64,000 nt of DNA, taken from the NCBI GenBank assembly GCA_027475525.1, contig JAMWFC010000077.1, positions 1,488,001 to 1,552,000 on the forward strand. The letters run 5' to 3'. Both the position numbers and the translations under genes were made by a program. Numbering within the stretch: the first letter of the stretch is position 1; the number at the start of each line of letters is the position of its first letter. The notes beneath the pieces were generated by a model that worked only from the letters and a program-made list of their open reading frames with translations, had not been told where the DNA came from and did not search any database. Shown here one piece after another: positions 1 through 11,361 of this stretch. This DNA is from Macrolepiota albuminosa. Taxonomy: Eukaryota; Basidiomycota; Agaricomycetes; Agaricales; Agaricaceae.

Positions 1-305
1 TACTAGAAGGAACATAAACTGACAATATTCTGCTAGAGCACAGGACATTCTATAGATTATACATAAATATCACTCTAGTATTGTGTACTAGGCTACAGCA
101 CTTTACTACAGATATTTCAATTAGTTTGGACAGGACTCAGGTCCACTAAAATGAACCATCCCATTGTTTGGTTCTGTTATGCCACTCTCATAAATGCAAA
201 AAACCACACACTATTCAATGATTATACAAGAGGAACTCGAACCCTTGAATTGTGCAGTAGAAAGAATATAAACTGACAATATTTTGCTAGACCACAGGAC
301 GTTGT
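1..305 (-). repeat. tandem tRNA-derived SINE copies
   Basis: Two related segments (about 1-60 and 255-305) share the same block, beginning near AGAANGAANATAAACTGAC and ending at CACAGGAC. On the minus strand the copy headed at about 305 reads like a tRNA: a box A-like TGGTCTAGCAAAA followed about 55 nt later by a box B GGTTCGAGTTCC (plus-strand positions 232-243). The spacing of about 245 bp between heads suggests one full SINE followed directly by another whose box B lies outside the window. Acceptor-stem pairing is not evident, so this is not a functional tRNA gene. The SINE assignment is inference from the pol III promoter boxes and the repetition. Confidence 0.5.
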
Positions 306-387
306 AAAAAATTACAACTTTATTTTATTTATCATACTGTGTAGTAAATAACAATTAGTAAAACAAAGTTGAGTCATGTCTAATGTG

Positions 388-468
388 CACTAGTGGGATT
401 TGAACCTACAATGTATGACACATACCATTGTGATGCTCTACCTTGTGAGCAACCCCTCTCTGTGGACT
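388..468 (-). repeat. tRNA-like sequence (SINE head or tRNA pseudogene)
   Basis: On the minus strand a D-arm-like segment (positions 435-451, pairing GCTC with GAGC) and a T-arm with loop TTCAAAT (396-406) are spaced as in a tRNA. The seven bases before the D-arm do not pair with those after the T-arm, so no acceptor stem can form. I read it as the head of a second tRNA-derived SINE or a tRNA pseudogene. Confidence 0.4.
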
Positions 469-848
469 TACATGTTAGCAACAATTTTTTCATTGCACTT
501 GCTCAATCTACAAAAGGTCATGTATAAGCCAAGCATATAGATATCTGACATCATTATATTTGTAAACACATTTAGGATGGCAACATCAAGCTGTCACACA
601 TATCAACCTTAAAAAACTTAGCCAATATCTGTACAAAACTGCTACTAAGAGCTTCTCACAACTATCTGGTTGAATGTATGGGGTTGAAGCCACTGACTGG
701 TCACATGAGCCAGGAGAAGTGTTGAGGAGGAAACTCAACAAGTTGACTCTATGTCATACTCAATATTATGTGATTGCCTTCCCATTTATAGATACCTCTC
801 TCATATTAATACCATACTGTTAGGTATCAGCACTACCAAGCAGAGATA

Positions 849-1264
849 TGTCAGGGGACTCTTTACTCTCCTTTTATTCATTCTCTTCTTTCTTCTGTCA
901 TTCTCTCATTTTACTGTTTCTATTTTTTCAACACTATTTGTTAGTACTATTCTTAGCCCTTGAGGTGCTCTGGTTCTTTAGCTAACATTCAGACAAATGT
1001 GGGCCCTTCAGCACTGCTTTCAGACCACTTACATAAGCCAGAGTTTGCTTTTCTGACTTCCAAAGCCTGGAGTTTTCCTGCCTTGTTTGGACAGTCGTTT
1101 ATTTAGGCAATTTTTGAGTTTTTAAGGTCTTTACAGTTGTTTTCCATGCTTCAGAGGCCCCAGAAGTGTCCAACCTGGCATAGGGAATCTCTAGACTTGT
1201 TTTTTTTGGATCTCCCTCTGCCAGCTGTGTGACTGAGCCATATCCTCCAGAGGTCACCCAAACA
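849..1264 (+). mobile_element. solo LTR, family S, TSD AGATA
   Basis: The segment starts TGTCAGGGGACT and ends CCCAAACA, giving TG...CA termini. It is flanked on both sides by the 5-bp direct repeat AGATA (844-848 and 1265-1269). It matches the copies at 18909-19426 (same orientation) and 4829-5383 and 10269-10775 (opposite orientation). No coding sequence lies inside and no partner LTR is nearby, so it is a solo LTR left by LTR-LTR recombination. It is shorter than the 18909 copy because of internal deletions. Confidence 0.85.
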
Positions 1265-2380
1265 AGATAGAGAAGACAGTCATTTCATCAATTTTCTTTT
1301 TCATACTCTCTGTGCACTGCTTTGATTGTTATTTACTAATCTTTATGTTAAAACCTTATTTTTCTTTCTATGGATACAGACATACATCAATTGAGTTTTC
1401 CTCAGCTAGGAGAGGGCTCCTTGATCCATAACAACCATGTGCACAGTCACTTTATAACCATGCCTAACTTGCTAGTATGCTTTCTTATATTTGCCTCTAA
1501 CACAGGCCTCTGCCTAGCAGATGGATCAATCTGAAGTCCTTCCTCCCGCTATTATCATGGCTTCAGACCCCTACTAGATGGAATCCTATGGCCAGATAGA
1601 CCAGACCCCCAATCTGATTCAGCACAAGAAAATAGAACTTTTAGGGGCCTTACTTCCTACTGATTGCAAGCTTTTTTCTTCACAATTGAAGGCTTCTTCT
1701 TCAGTGTCAAGAACACTGAAACCATCTGCAAATCAGAATATGAGGCAACCAGGATCATTAGGGATACTTTCCAATACATATACTACAAGAATTCATGGTC
1801 TCTGGACTCTTCTGTATTTGCCTCTGATCATAAATTTTTGTAGTACATTGCTCCCACCTATAGACACAATAGTCAACTAGACATAGCTGGAAATAGTAAA
1901 TGTAGTATAAATTAACACATCCTCTCTCACAAACAGGTACATCACACTGAGATGAATTTACTGCACCCATGGGTGACAGGTAATCTCAGTATAACCTCCT
2001 GATCTGTTTCAGGTAAAGACTGGGCAGCATTGTATTTATGAGGGCTTTGCTAGGCAGCAATCCTGCTGAAGTAGAAGACAAAAGTCTGAAACATAGCCCA
2101 AACCATTTATTTCTGACATATATAACAAATATATATACAAGCAACAAATAGGGAGACAATACACAGCAATGGTTATTACCCCACTCAGGTAGGTGGAGCC
2201 AATGGATTCACCATCATTCATGTCCCCAACAATGACCTGAGTGGGATTGGCAATAGATTATGGACAGCCTTTCTAGCAGGGGTAGAAGGAGAAATCCTCC
2301 TTGACACTGACAACAAGGGCACAGTCAGGGGTGAGGAACCCCACAACATCAGACTAGAAAAAAGGAGACAAAACAAAAGA
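1265..2380. other. no recognisable gene
   Basis: About 1.1 kb of AT-rich sequence between the solo LTR and the recognisable start of the non-LTR element. Short open frames exist (for example 1578-1880 plus) but match nothing I know. It may include the 5' part or ORF1 of the downstream retroelement. Confidence 0.4.
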
Positions 2381-3330
2381 GGAGCAGTAAAAATAGCATT
2401 CCTGAATGTGAAAGGGAAGATCAGGAGCTATGCAAGACAAATAGTACCAGATATGTCAACTAATGAGAGAAAATAAGATAGACATCTTGGTGATCTAGGA
2501 AACCCACTTGGATAAAAAGAGAACTGAAGAGCTGAACAAGTGTTTTCAATGTCAAATCTATATAGCCACAAGTGTAGATGAGAACAGGCCAAATGCAATG
2601 GATGTAGCCTTTATTTTGAGCAATTGGCTAGCAAACTGGAAACAGATCACATATCAGAAGCTAGAAGCAGATTGAGCCATGGTCATAGAACTCTCATGGC
2701 AAGAAAACAAGACACTCAGCTGTCTAAATGTATATGCCCCCAATGATTTCTGTGAAAATGAACATGTCAGGAGGAAAGTCAAAAAGAACTAGAGTACAAG
2801 ACTACACCATACCCCAACTAGAGATAATATTAGGCAATATAAACATAGTGAAAGAGGCTATTGACTGCCTGCCAGCTCATAAAGACATAGCAAAAGCTAT
2901 TGAAGCACTTGTGAATCTGAAATCCAGACTTGGAATAATCAATGGATAGAGAGAGAACCTGGCAAGTCTTGACTTCTTTTTCCAAATGACTGATAGACCC
3001 ATCCAATTATGAATCAACCAGATATACATCCACAAAGATCTATACCTGTTTAGCTGGAAATGGAAGATAAAAAGAACAGGCATCAGCACAAACCACACTA
3101 TGGTGTCAATAGTAATGATGAATTCAAAATTACCATACTAAGGAGAAGGGAAATATGCAATGCCAGTGCTTCTCATGAAGGATGAATAGCTGATGGAGGA
3201 AATAGAGAAAATGGGCATGACTTATCTAGAGACCCTCAAAAATGGGATGCAAAACCAGAGTAAAGCCCTTGATCCACAGGTCACCTACCAGGACTTCAAG
3301 AAAGACATGCTGAGAAAAATTAGACAACAC
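2381..3330 (+). pseudogene. LINE 1 endonuclease domain remnant
   Basis: Conceptual translation, with several stops and shifts, gives the start of an APE-type endonuclease (KIAFLNVKG near 2390), then an ETHLDK motif (near 2505, the conserved E-T-H catalytic region) and an LNVYAPN segment (near 2725). This order is the usual endonuclease N-terminus of non-LTR retrotransposons, which nicks target DNA for target-primed reverse transcription. The domain is broken by stops, so no activity is expected. It lies directly upstream of the reverse transcriptase, as the family requires. Confidence 0.7.
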
Positions 3331-3501
3331 TCAAAGGCTCTGAAATCTAAGATCTAGAAGGAGATCTACATACTCAGGAAAAATAGATCCAAAGTCCTAA
3401 ATGACTATGACCTTGATAAAACCACAAAAAGGGAAGAAGCAGTGATCTATAATGAAAGGATCAAAGATCTTGAAGTGATGAAATTTGCTAGAGCCTGAAA
3501 A

Positions 3502-4828
3502 ATGGTCACGATGAGCTACTTCCTCAACAGAGAAACTCTCACCAAACCATGGATTAACATGAACAGAGAAAAAAAGACAAGGGACATGATAACTGCATTG
3601 TGTAAATTATATCCAAATAAGGCAACATTAGAAAGGAGGTCTGCTAAAATGGCAAAAATAGTGAGGAAACACTACAATTGTATCCAAAGCAGAAACAAAC
3701 TGACAGACAGAGGCCTATATAAGAAGGCCATGGAAGAAGTATTATCTTATATTAGCACCACCATTACATCAGAGCAAAGATCAGATGTCAATAGAATAGT
3801 ATCAAAGGCAGAGATTGATGAAGTGATCAAGGAACTAAAGAATGGAAAAGCAGCCAGTCTCAATGGTATTGTGCTTGAACTCTGAAAGGAGCTTGCCAGC
3901 AAATACTTGGATAAATAAGAGGACAATGTCCCTGAGTTTGATGTGGTTAAAGCCCTGACAGTAGTTTTTAATGACATACAGACATATGACATGGAAAAGA
4001 ATACAGACTTTGCTGAAAGATGGTTGTGCCCTCTGTATAAGAAAGAGAATAAGACCAATACCAGAAACTATTGCCTGATTATTGTGTTAAATGCAGACTA
4101 TAAAATCTTTATGAAGGCTCTCATAAACAGGTTAAAGGTGGTAGCCCCATCAATAATTCATCATAATAAAGCAGGCTTTATGTCTGGGAGGTGAATTGAA
4201 GACCAGACTGAGCTAGCCCACTCAACAATAGAATGGTCTAAATTTACAAAAACAAACAGGGTGGTAGTACTTCTAGATCAAGAAAAAGCATACAACCATA
4301 TACTCCACAGATTCTTATTCACACTGGAAAAGTTTGGCTTTCCACAAACTTTTATAGACACAATCAAAGCACTGTATAGTGATGCACATACAAAGGTAAT
4401 ACTAAACACAGAAATAAGCAAAAGCTTCCAAGTCATAAGAAGTGTCAGGCAAGGCAACCCCTTATTCTGCCTCCTTTTTGATATTGCTATCAAATCCCTG
4501 GCTCAGATGCTGTGTGAGTCTGGGCTAGCCAGCCTCTCACTAGGTAATGTCATTCAATGTCTCATTGTTACCATGTTTGTAGACAATACCATGGTATATC
4601 TAGCAGAAAGCAATAACTTTCAGATTTTGGAGGATGTACTAAAAAAGTGGTGTAAAGTGTCAGATGCAAACTTCAATATACTGAAAACTGTAATAGTCTG
4701 GGTTAGGTTCTCTGAATTTAAGAAATCAGTAGTAAAAACTAGGAAAACAATGCCACTCTATCTCTGCATACCATCCAAGATAAAAATAGCTAAAGATGGT
4801 AAAGCAACACATCTCCTTAGAGCCTTTA
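3502..4828 (+). pseudogene. LINE 1 reverse transcriptase (inactivated)
   Basis: Three open stretches (3502-3885, 3943-4194, 4261-4828) together cover a LINE reverse transcriptase. Visible motifs are ELKNGKAASLNGI (about 3833), RNYCLIIVLNADYKI (about 4063), LDQEKAYNHI (about 4273), RQGNPLFCLLFDIAI (about 4447) and the catalytic block near 4574. That block reads FVDN where the family has F-A-D-D, so an essential aspartate is gone. Both substitutions are explained by C-to-T or G-to-A transitions. The frame continues beyond the inserted solo LTR at 5384-5517 (GNDINILSVW, then EGQRLIVGMV), a segment typical of the region after the fingers-palm. Confidence 0.85.
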
Positions 4829-5383
4829 TGTAAGGGTGACCTCTAGAGGCTTTGGCTCAGTCACACAGCTGGAAGAGGGAGATCCAAAGTGTATTAGAGT
4901 ATGTACTGACAATATCATAATAACTACTCACCTGGCAGAGGGAGATTCAAAGAGAACAAGTCTAGGGATTCTCTATGCCAGGTTGGACACTTCTGGGGCC
5001 TCTGAAGCATGGGAAACAACTGTACAGTACAACAAAACCTTAAAAACTTAAAAATTGCCTACACAAGCAATTGCACAAATAAGGGGCAAACTCTGGCAAA
5101 CTCTGGCTTATATAAGCAGTCTGAAAGTGGTGCTGAAGGGCCCACACTTGTCTGAATGGTAGCTAAAGAACCAGAGCACCTCAAGGACTGAGAATAGTAC
5201 TAACAGATAGTGTTGGGCCCACACTTGTCTGAATGGTAGCTAAAGAACCAGAGCACCTCAAGGACTGAGAATAGTACTAACAGATAGTGTTGAAAGAATA
5301 GAAATAGTAAAATGAAATAATGTCAGAAGAAATAAGAGAATGAATGAAAGGAGAGCAAGGAAGAAATGAGGAGTCCCCTGACA
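4829..5383 (-). mobile_element. solo LTR, family S, inserted in LINE 1, TSD CTTTA
   Basis: Plus-strand ends are TGTAAGGG and CCCCTGACA, so in the element's orientation it begins TGTCAGGGGACTCC. The duplication CTTTA flanks it (4824-4828 and 5384-5388). It interrupts the LINE 1 reverse transcriptase and the reading frame resumes precisely after it, which dates the LTR as younger than the LINE. It contains one 77-bp tandem duplication (5138-5291), so its true length is about 478 bp. Confidence 0.9.
5138..5291. repeat. exact 77-bp tandem duplication (probable assembly artefact)
   Basis: Bases 5138-5214 and 5215-5291 are the same 77-mer back to back inside the solo LTR. Other copies of this LTR have the segment once. 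The unit length matches 23 other duplications in the window. Confidence 0.85.
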
Positions 5384-5517
5384 CTTTATTGGTAATGATA
5401 TCAATATTCTGAGTGTATGGATGCCAACTATAGAAGCGGTGGCAAAAGATCTGAAAAGATAGAATAGAGGAAATATGATAAAGGAAGGCCAGAGACTAAT
5501 TGTGGGTATGGTAATTG

Positions 5518-5730
5518 TAAGTAGTCTGTAAGTGGTGCTGAGGGGCCCATACTTATCTGAATAGTAGCTAAAGAACCAGAGCACTTCAAGGACTGAGAGT
5601 AGTACTAACAGATAGTGTTGAAAGAATAGAAACAGTAAAATGAAATAATGTCAGAAGAAATAAGAGAATGAATGAAGAGAGAGTGAAGAGATAAGGAGTG
5701 AGAAAAGGAAGAAATGAGAAGTTCTCTGAC
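5518..5730 (-). mobile_element. truncated LTR fragment, family S
   Basis: Homologous to the right-hand part of the LTR at 4829-5383, from the GTGGTGCTGAGGGGCCC block to the terminal CTCTGACA. The other half is missing, so no target duplication can be read. It abuts the end of the LINE 1 remnant. Confidence 0.75.
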
Positions 5731-5779
5731 AAAATCCAGATCACTAAATGTATTCTTGAGATACATAGAATAACCAATA

Positions 5780-6500
5780 CGTGGAGCCTTTTTTGTTAAA
5801 CATCAATGTTGCATTGCAAGTCCTTTAAGTTTGTCTATAGTCTTAGCTGATAAAGCATCACTGATGAGGCCATGGACAACAAAGAGGCAGCTGACTATAT
5901 TGACACCAGAATTTTTATTATTTTTATATACAGGTGGATCTATTGTACTAGTCTTGTTAGTGCTTTGGCAATGAACAACAGACATAGAAGAAATATCTTT
6001 AGAATATCCCTCTAAGTTTCTGTACAATATTTCCAAATTGCTATATAAAAAATGGTTAAGTTTGAGCCATTCTAATGCATGCTAAACATTTTTTTTGCTT
6101 ACAAGCAGAGGTAGCCTCTATAACTCTTTAGCAGATGGCTTGCAAGAATTAGAAAATAAAACTGCGATTATATCATCAAGGTCAGTTACAGGAGATGGAA
6201 GTATTTAATATACCTTTTGAATAGGTGACTTGAAAGCAATAAAATGCGTCTTCATCTTGCTCAAATTAAAGGCTGAAACATGCGCATAACACGATAACTT
6301 TCTTACTCTAGCAAGTAATATCTGTTCAATTCAATTAAGGTGTTTTAACATATCAGGTATAAGGCCAATTCAAAAGCCATTAGCTAGTGTGTTTTTTGGA
6401 ACCAGCCTATTGAACAATTGCTGTCTGCACAATTGGAAAATATGTTTATATGAGCAATCAATTACTGGTCCTCTCAGCTCTCTAACATGATCTGTATTAG
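5780..6500 (-). pseudogene. Helitron-type DUF6570-like domain, degraded
   Basis: The minus-strand translation, broken by stops, follows the layout of the DUF6570-type domain that precedes the helicase in Helitron proteins. It has a cysteine pair near the start (LCRQQLF), ANGF-IGLIP (about 6385), EQILLARVRKLSCYAHV (about 6310), IQKVY-ILPSP, a PLLVSKKNV-HALEWLKLNH block (about 6080), and FVVHGLISDALSAKTIDKLK near 5850. The best open piece is 5803-6036. No Rep or helicase domain follows; LINE and LTR sequence lies there instead. This is an orphan fragment of a Helitron-like or captured gene, with family recognition from memory of the motif order only. Confidence 0.6.
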
Positions 6501-9500
6501 ATAATTATTCTATTTTGATAACTTCTGGAATGCAGAGTATATTTAGATAACCTTTTATACTCTTGAAAGTATTCATATTGGCTACAGAATATAGGAGACC
6601 ACATACCACACAACCTGCTTCCTTCACATATCTCTATTCTGTGCCAGAACAAAAATTTCCTACAATATTCATAGTTTACAACTTATTAAATGGATATAGT
6701 AGAAATACTACACTTTTATCTGGATCCAAATATTCTTGTTCAAGAGGTACAGCGATGCTTTGTCCAATAAATGTTCATTTACAGGTATGTCTATGAGTAC
6801 CATGACAACAAGAATATGAGGATTGTCTCTGTTTATATATGCAATAGGTGATTGCTTGCCATGCTGCATCTTTGGTTCATTTATCTGGTTCAGACCATAA
6901 TACCATAGTGTTGATAATGCATAATAGGCACCTGTGACTATCAAGCTTAAAGGGTAATTCTTCCTTTAGTATAGAACTACTCATTTATGTGCTCCATAGT
7001 AAGAATTACATGTCTGAGTATGAGTATATAAAGAAAAAATGGCCAGCTATCAGGAAGGTCAACATTCTCTTCAATTAAATATACAATTACTGCAGCATTA
7101 CAGGAGCCATATTTTACAGCAAGTCAAAATATACTGGTGCTAAATATACAGTCCCTCAAGAAAATTGCAAAATTGTGCCATAAGACATGTCCTCTTGTTA
7201 ATAGAACTTGTAACGCACAGCACATCATTACAGTGTGCATACCAGTCCAAAATCAGCAAACATATATCCAAAGATATATCAATTTGTATATGTTAATGTA
7301 ACTATGAGGAGACTATTAATTGTATATTTGTCCATCCAGATAAACAAACCACTATTTAATTAATGCAATGTCTAGTTCAATATGCAAATACTGTGAAAGA
7401 TGTCAGAATATATATAGACATGAACACATATAACTGTAAAAGAGCAACATGAGAGTAGTGCTGATTTACTTCAGCATAATCACATCAGTTGATATGGTGG
7501 ATACATAAACTTATAAGAGGTGCAGAACCACTACAATCAAGTCATATGCATGATACATTACGTTTTGAATGCATGCAGGTTGCATTTGAAATGTTGTGTA
7601 TTACATAGTATGGTTCAACAGGCTTTATATTGTGTAAAAAGGGTCTGGTTTGCATTTAATTCAATGTATATGTGAAACATTGATTAATAGAGTATAACTG
7701 ACCCAATATTATAATATATGCATTTGCAGATATAACAAGGATATATAGTCCACATATAACAAGCAGATAGACACTAGCCTATTGCTTGACAAAAAAGGTG
7801 ATGAGTCACATATTAATAACTTGAAATGTGATATTTGTTATACAAGTGTTAAGACAAACAACTCTTTGGTAAAATCTGTAATTCATTGTTATATAATTAT
7901 TCATATAGATAACTGCTAAGTGTACAATTTATATCACTTTGCAATACAACAACATATTAGTAAAACATACAAATATTTACATTAATATACAGATATAAAT
8001 ATAAGCATTTTTTTTGATACAACAAATATAAACCATTAAGTACAACAGATGACAATAATACAGTGTCAGAGGTTAGATAATATAATTTTGGGATAGACTA
8101 CAATGAATAATCGATTAACCACTTGATAATACAGATATGTTCTGTATCTTGGCAACAAGTGTGTTCCAATGCAGTCAAAGACAGACAATTTCATTTGCAA
8201 ATATTTTGAGCAGATTTTGCAGTCAGACAGATTGGTGATCCTTTTTATTGCAAATGACAATTAGATAGTGAAACAGTTTCCTCTAGCAAGGATTTAGAAT
8301 CCAAAAACTAATGTAAATATGATTCATTTATAGCTTTATTAGGAGATTCAAAATCATCATCAAAATTGTCTTCATTGCTATATGCAAGAGTTTTATAAAA
8401 CATCATCATCTTTAAAATTGTTATAATCTAAGCAAGATGATATGTGCAATAAAGAGTACCCAAGTTCAGATGTCATTTTTTTATCTCTGTACACCAGACT
8501 ATTGAAGTAAGGACAATCTAGTAAATATAAATGAATAAACCAATAATAATAAAAGACTAATGCAGCAAGATTATAGCATACTGTATGCATCACAAGTAGA
8601 TTTCTTAATAATGTATGACAGTCTATTCCAATAAAACAATCAGTCAGAAGAACTGGCTGTTATAGTTTTGAAATAATCCTATGCAGGTCTATTGCATATA
8701 TATTTGCAAACTGCCATCTAAACTGAAGAGCTACCTAGCTCTTCAATCTTGCCTTGTATTCCCAATGCACAAGCAGCTCTCTTAAGTAGTATAAGCACAT
8801 GAGTGTGACGAGCCAAAAGCATAGAGTAAATAGTCTGAAATGCATTGTAACTATTCAAAGTATCACCAGGCCTATGAAAGGTATGATGCAGGAAGTACCA
8901 GTACACAATTTTGCAGGCTCTTGAGCAGTTTTTGATAAATGACTCAAATATGTGAATATCTATATTAAATGAGTAGTTCCAATTAATAAAAGCACTATGC
9001 AATTCAAAATAATTGCATAGCAAGAAAATAGACAAGATGCCTTCTCAGGTATTCCAATCTGGCATATGATGATACTCCTGGTCTAAAAAAAAATTAAAAT
9101 TAAAATTAAAATAAAATTCAATAAACTAAAAATTAGAAGTCAACATCAGGTATGCTTACCTAGGTCTCCTTCAAAAAGTTTCTTTATATAGCAGTAGTAA
9201 TGTATAAGCACGCAAACTAATATAGAATGAAATGCTGTTCCATAATCAGCATTTGTAAGAGTTTGACTACCTATAAAATAATAATATATCCCAAGAACAG
9301 AATCAGCAAGAGTAGTTGCTAGATAATAATGACCTCCAACACATATAGAAAGCACCGGTGTCATAACACAAAGTAGCATGTTAGGATGCATGATACTACA
9401 GGAACAGTCATATCATCTATGCAGCAATATAAGGGCACTACTCACAAAACATTATCAGGTTCCAATACAATTACTTTGGTATTCCAGAAGTCAGCTTTTG

Positions 9501-9984
9501 CCTCATGCATGATATATTTCTCCATAAAAATAGATATGATAGCAAAATCCTCGAAAGACTCCAACTTCAGTTGCACAACATACAGATTTAGAAATGCTGG
9601 TATTAGTGGGGTCCATTAATTCATTTATGGAAGCAATCTTGATAAATGTCAGTCTAGTTGACTCTATAACAACCAATTTTTGGAGTGAGTAAAACTATTG
9701 CAAATCCTCTGTTAACTGTAGAGTATTCAGTAGCAGTTATGGAAACAGATTACAGGACTTATATGGAACTTGGGAGTAAACTAATATGCATGGTTTGTAC
9801 TGTGAATTGCATACTTGACAGAACTTTCACCCATTATGAATACAACATCATGCGATATATTGATATCAGAATCATTGAACTCCAAGTTCTGAGGTCATAT
9901 ATCATACAGTGAAATAACATAGTAATTACATATAATAGAGTATGTACCGTAACGTCAAGAGTCAAATCAATAAGGACATGAGGA
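6501..9984. other. AT-rich, no recognisable gene
   Basis: About 3.5 kb with almost no CpG and only short open frames (for example 6708-6944, 8718-9035 and 9146-9391, all minus). Nothing is recognised. An AAATT-rich simple stretch occurs near 9090-9130. It could be further decayed sequence of the minus-strand genes on either side. Confidence 0.5.
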
Positions 9985-11341
9985 ATGCATTTGCTAGGCT
10001 ATATCCTGTCAATATTGTCACTATATATACCTTTGATGGTTTTGGTGTTCTTGCACACTTGTCTTTGCCTTTTGAAAGAAGAAATAGATGGCAATTTACT
10101 TGTTTTATCAGATCGTTATGACTGCATCCTCAATACATTACTTTTGAGAACTGAAACCAAAGGTTTTTCATCCGGTGGAGGAATGAGGTTGTCAGAAGAC
10201 AATGGATTGATGCTGGGTATATCGAGTACATTGTAATCATCATTGATGAGGTTCTGAGAGAATGACAGTGTAAGAGCGATCTCTAGAAGCTGTGGCTCAG
10301 TCACACAGCTGGCAGAGGGAGATCCAAAGTGTATTAGAGTATGTACTGACAATATCATAACAACTACTTACCTGGCAGAGGGAGATCCAAAGAAAACAAG
10401 TCTAAAGATTCCTTATGCCAGGTTGGATGCTTCTGAAGCCTCTGAAGCCTCTGAAGCATGTAAAACAACTATACAGTACAACAAAACCTTAAAAACTTGA
10501 AAATTGCCTACACAAACAATTGCATAAATAAGAGGCAAACTCTGGCAAACTCTGGCTTATATAAGTGGTCTGGAAGCAATGCTGAGGGGCCCACACTTGT
10601 CTGAATGGTAGCTAGAGAACCAGAGCACCTCAAGGGCTAAGAGTAGTATTAACAGATAGTGTTGAAAGAATAGAAACAGTAAAATGAAATAATATCAGAA
10701 GAAATAAGAGAATGAATGAAGAGAGAGTGAAGAGATAAGGAGTGAGAAAAGGAAGAAATGAGGAGTCCTCTAACAGACAGATTAACACTAGGGTTATCAA
10801 GTACAGCTTGATCATCATTGCTAGCATCACCTTTACCAGGTACATCTCTTCTATTGATATCAATATTGGTGGGCCTGTTAGAAGGAGAATGATCCTGATT
10901 GTTGAGAGAATATGGTGGAGGAGACATGAAAGATGGACGTCTGTCTGCTGCATCATGCCCACCAAGTTGTCTAGTTTTATTTGTTGAATTGCTCGAATTT
11001 TTACTGCCAGCATTGAAATTGTCATTGAATGAATTTTTGGTAGTATCTTGTAAAGGCAACATATATGTCCTATGAGTATTGCAACAATCGTTATCATTGT
11101 TAGGTTGATGATATAGATTGCTTCAAGCAGATCAAAAAGGATACATATCTTTATTACAAAGCCTGTCATTATTAAACTCATTATTATATGTAATTCTAGA
11201 TGAATGGAAATTGTTGGATACAGGGATGTCAGTACCAGAGGCACTTCTGGCTAGTGATAGCAGGGGTAAAAAATTGTCAGGAAAAGGCAATACATCAGAA
11301 TATACCACTATATCAAGCTGATTAATTACATCAGATTGCAA
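9985..11341 (-). pseudogene. Asn/Ser-rich protein remnant interrupted by a solo LTR
   Basis: On the minus strand a low-complexity N/S/P-rich frame (about 11062-10776, with NSSNSTNKTR and PPPYSLNNQDHSPS) runs into the LTR at 10269-10775. Removing the LTR and one GACAG copy continues the same frame as SFSQNLINDDYNVLDIPSIN and PPPDEKPLVSVLKS down to about 10116. An upstream stretch (11341-11132, DVLPFPDNFLPLLSLARS) is probably part of the same gene in another exon or after a frameshift. I do not recognise the protein; it looks like a disordered region of a larger gene. Confidence 0.55.
10269..10775 (-). mobile_element. solo LTR, family S, TSD GACAG
   Basis: Starts TGTAAGAGCG and ends CTCTAACA on the plus strand and is flanked by GACAG on both sides (10264-10268 and 10776-10780). 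It is the same family as 4829-5383 and in the same orientation. It splits the Asn-rich minus-strand reading frame, which rejoins when the LTR is removed. Confidence 0.9.
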
Positions 11342-11361
11342 AGATAGAATAATAGGAATAC

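Larger units (their letters stand above)
2381..5517 (+). mobile_element. degraded non-LTR retrotransposon (LINE 1), interrupted by a solo LTR
   Basis: In order on the plus strand: an APE-type endonuclease remnant (from about 2381), a linker, and a reverse transcriptase (3500-4828). After a solo LTR at 4829-5383 the last part of the same reading frame follows (5384-5517). Removing the LTR and one copy of its CTTTA target duplication restores the frame exactly. Many stop codons and lost catalytic residues show a dead copy. The type resembles fungal LINEs; I do not assign a clade. Confidence 0.8.

Noticed and set aside
390..465. Functional tRNA gene on the minus strand
   Set aside because: D- and T-arm-like parts are present but no acceptor stem can pair, so I treat it as a SINE head or pseudogene.
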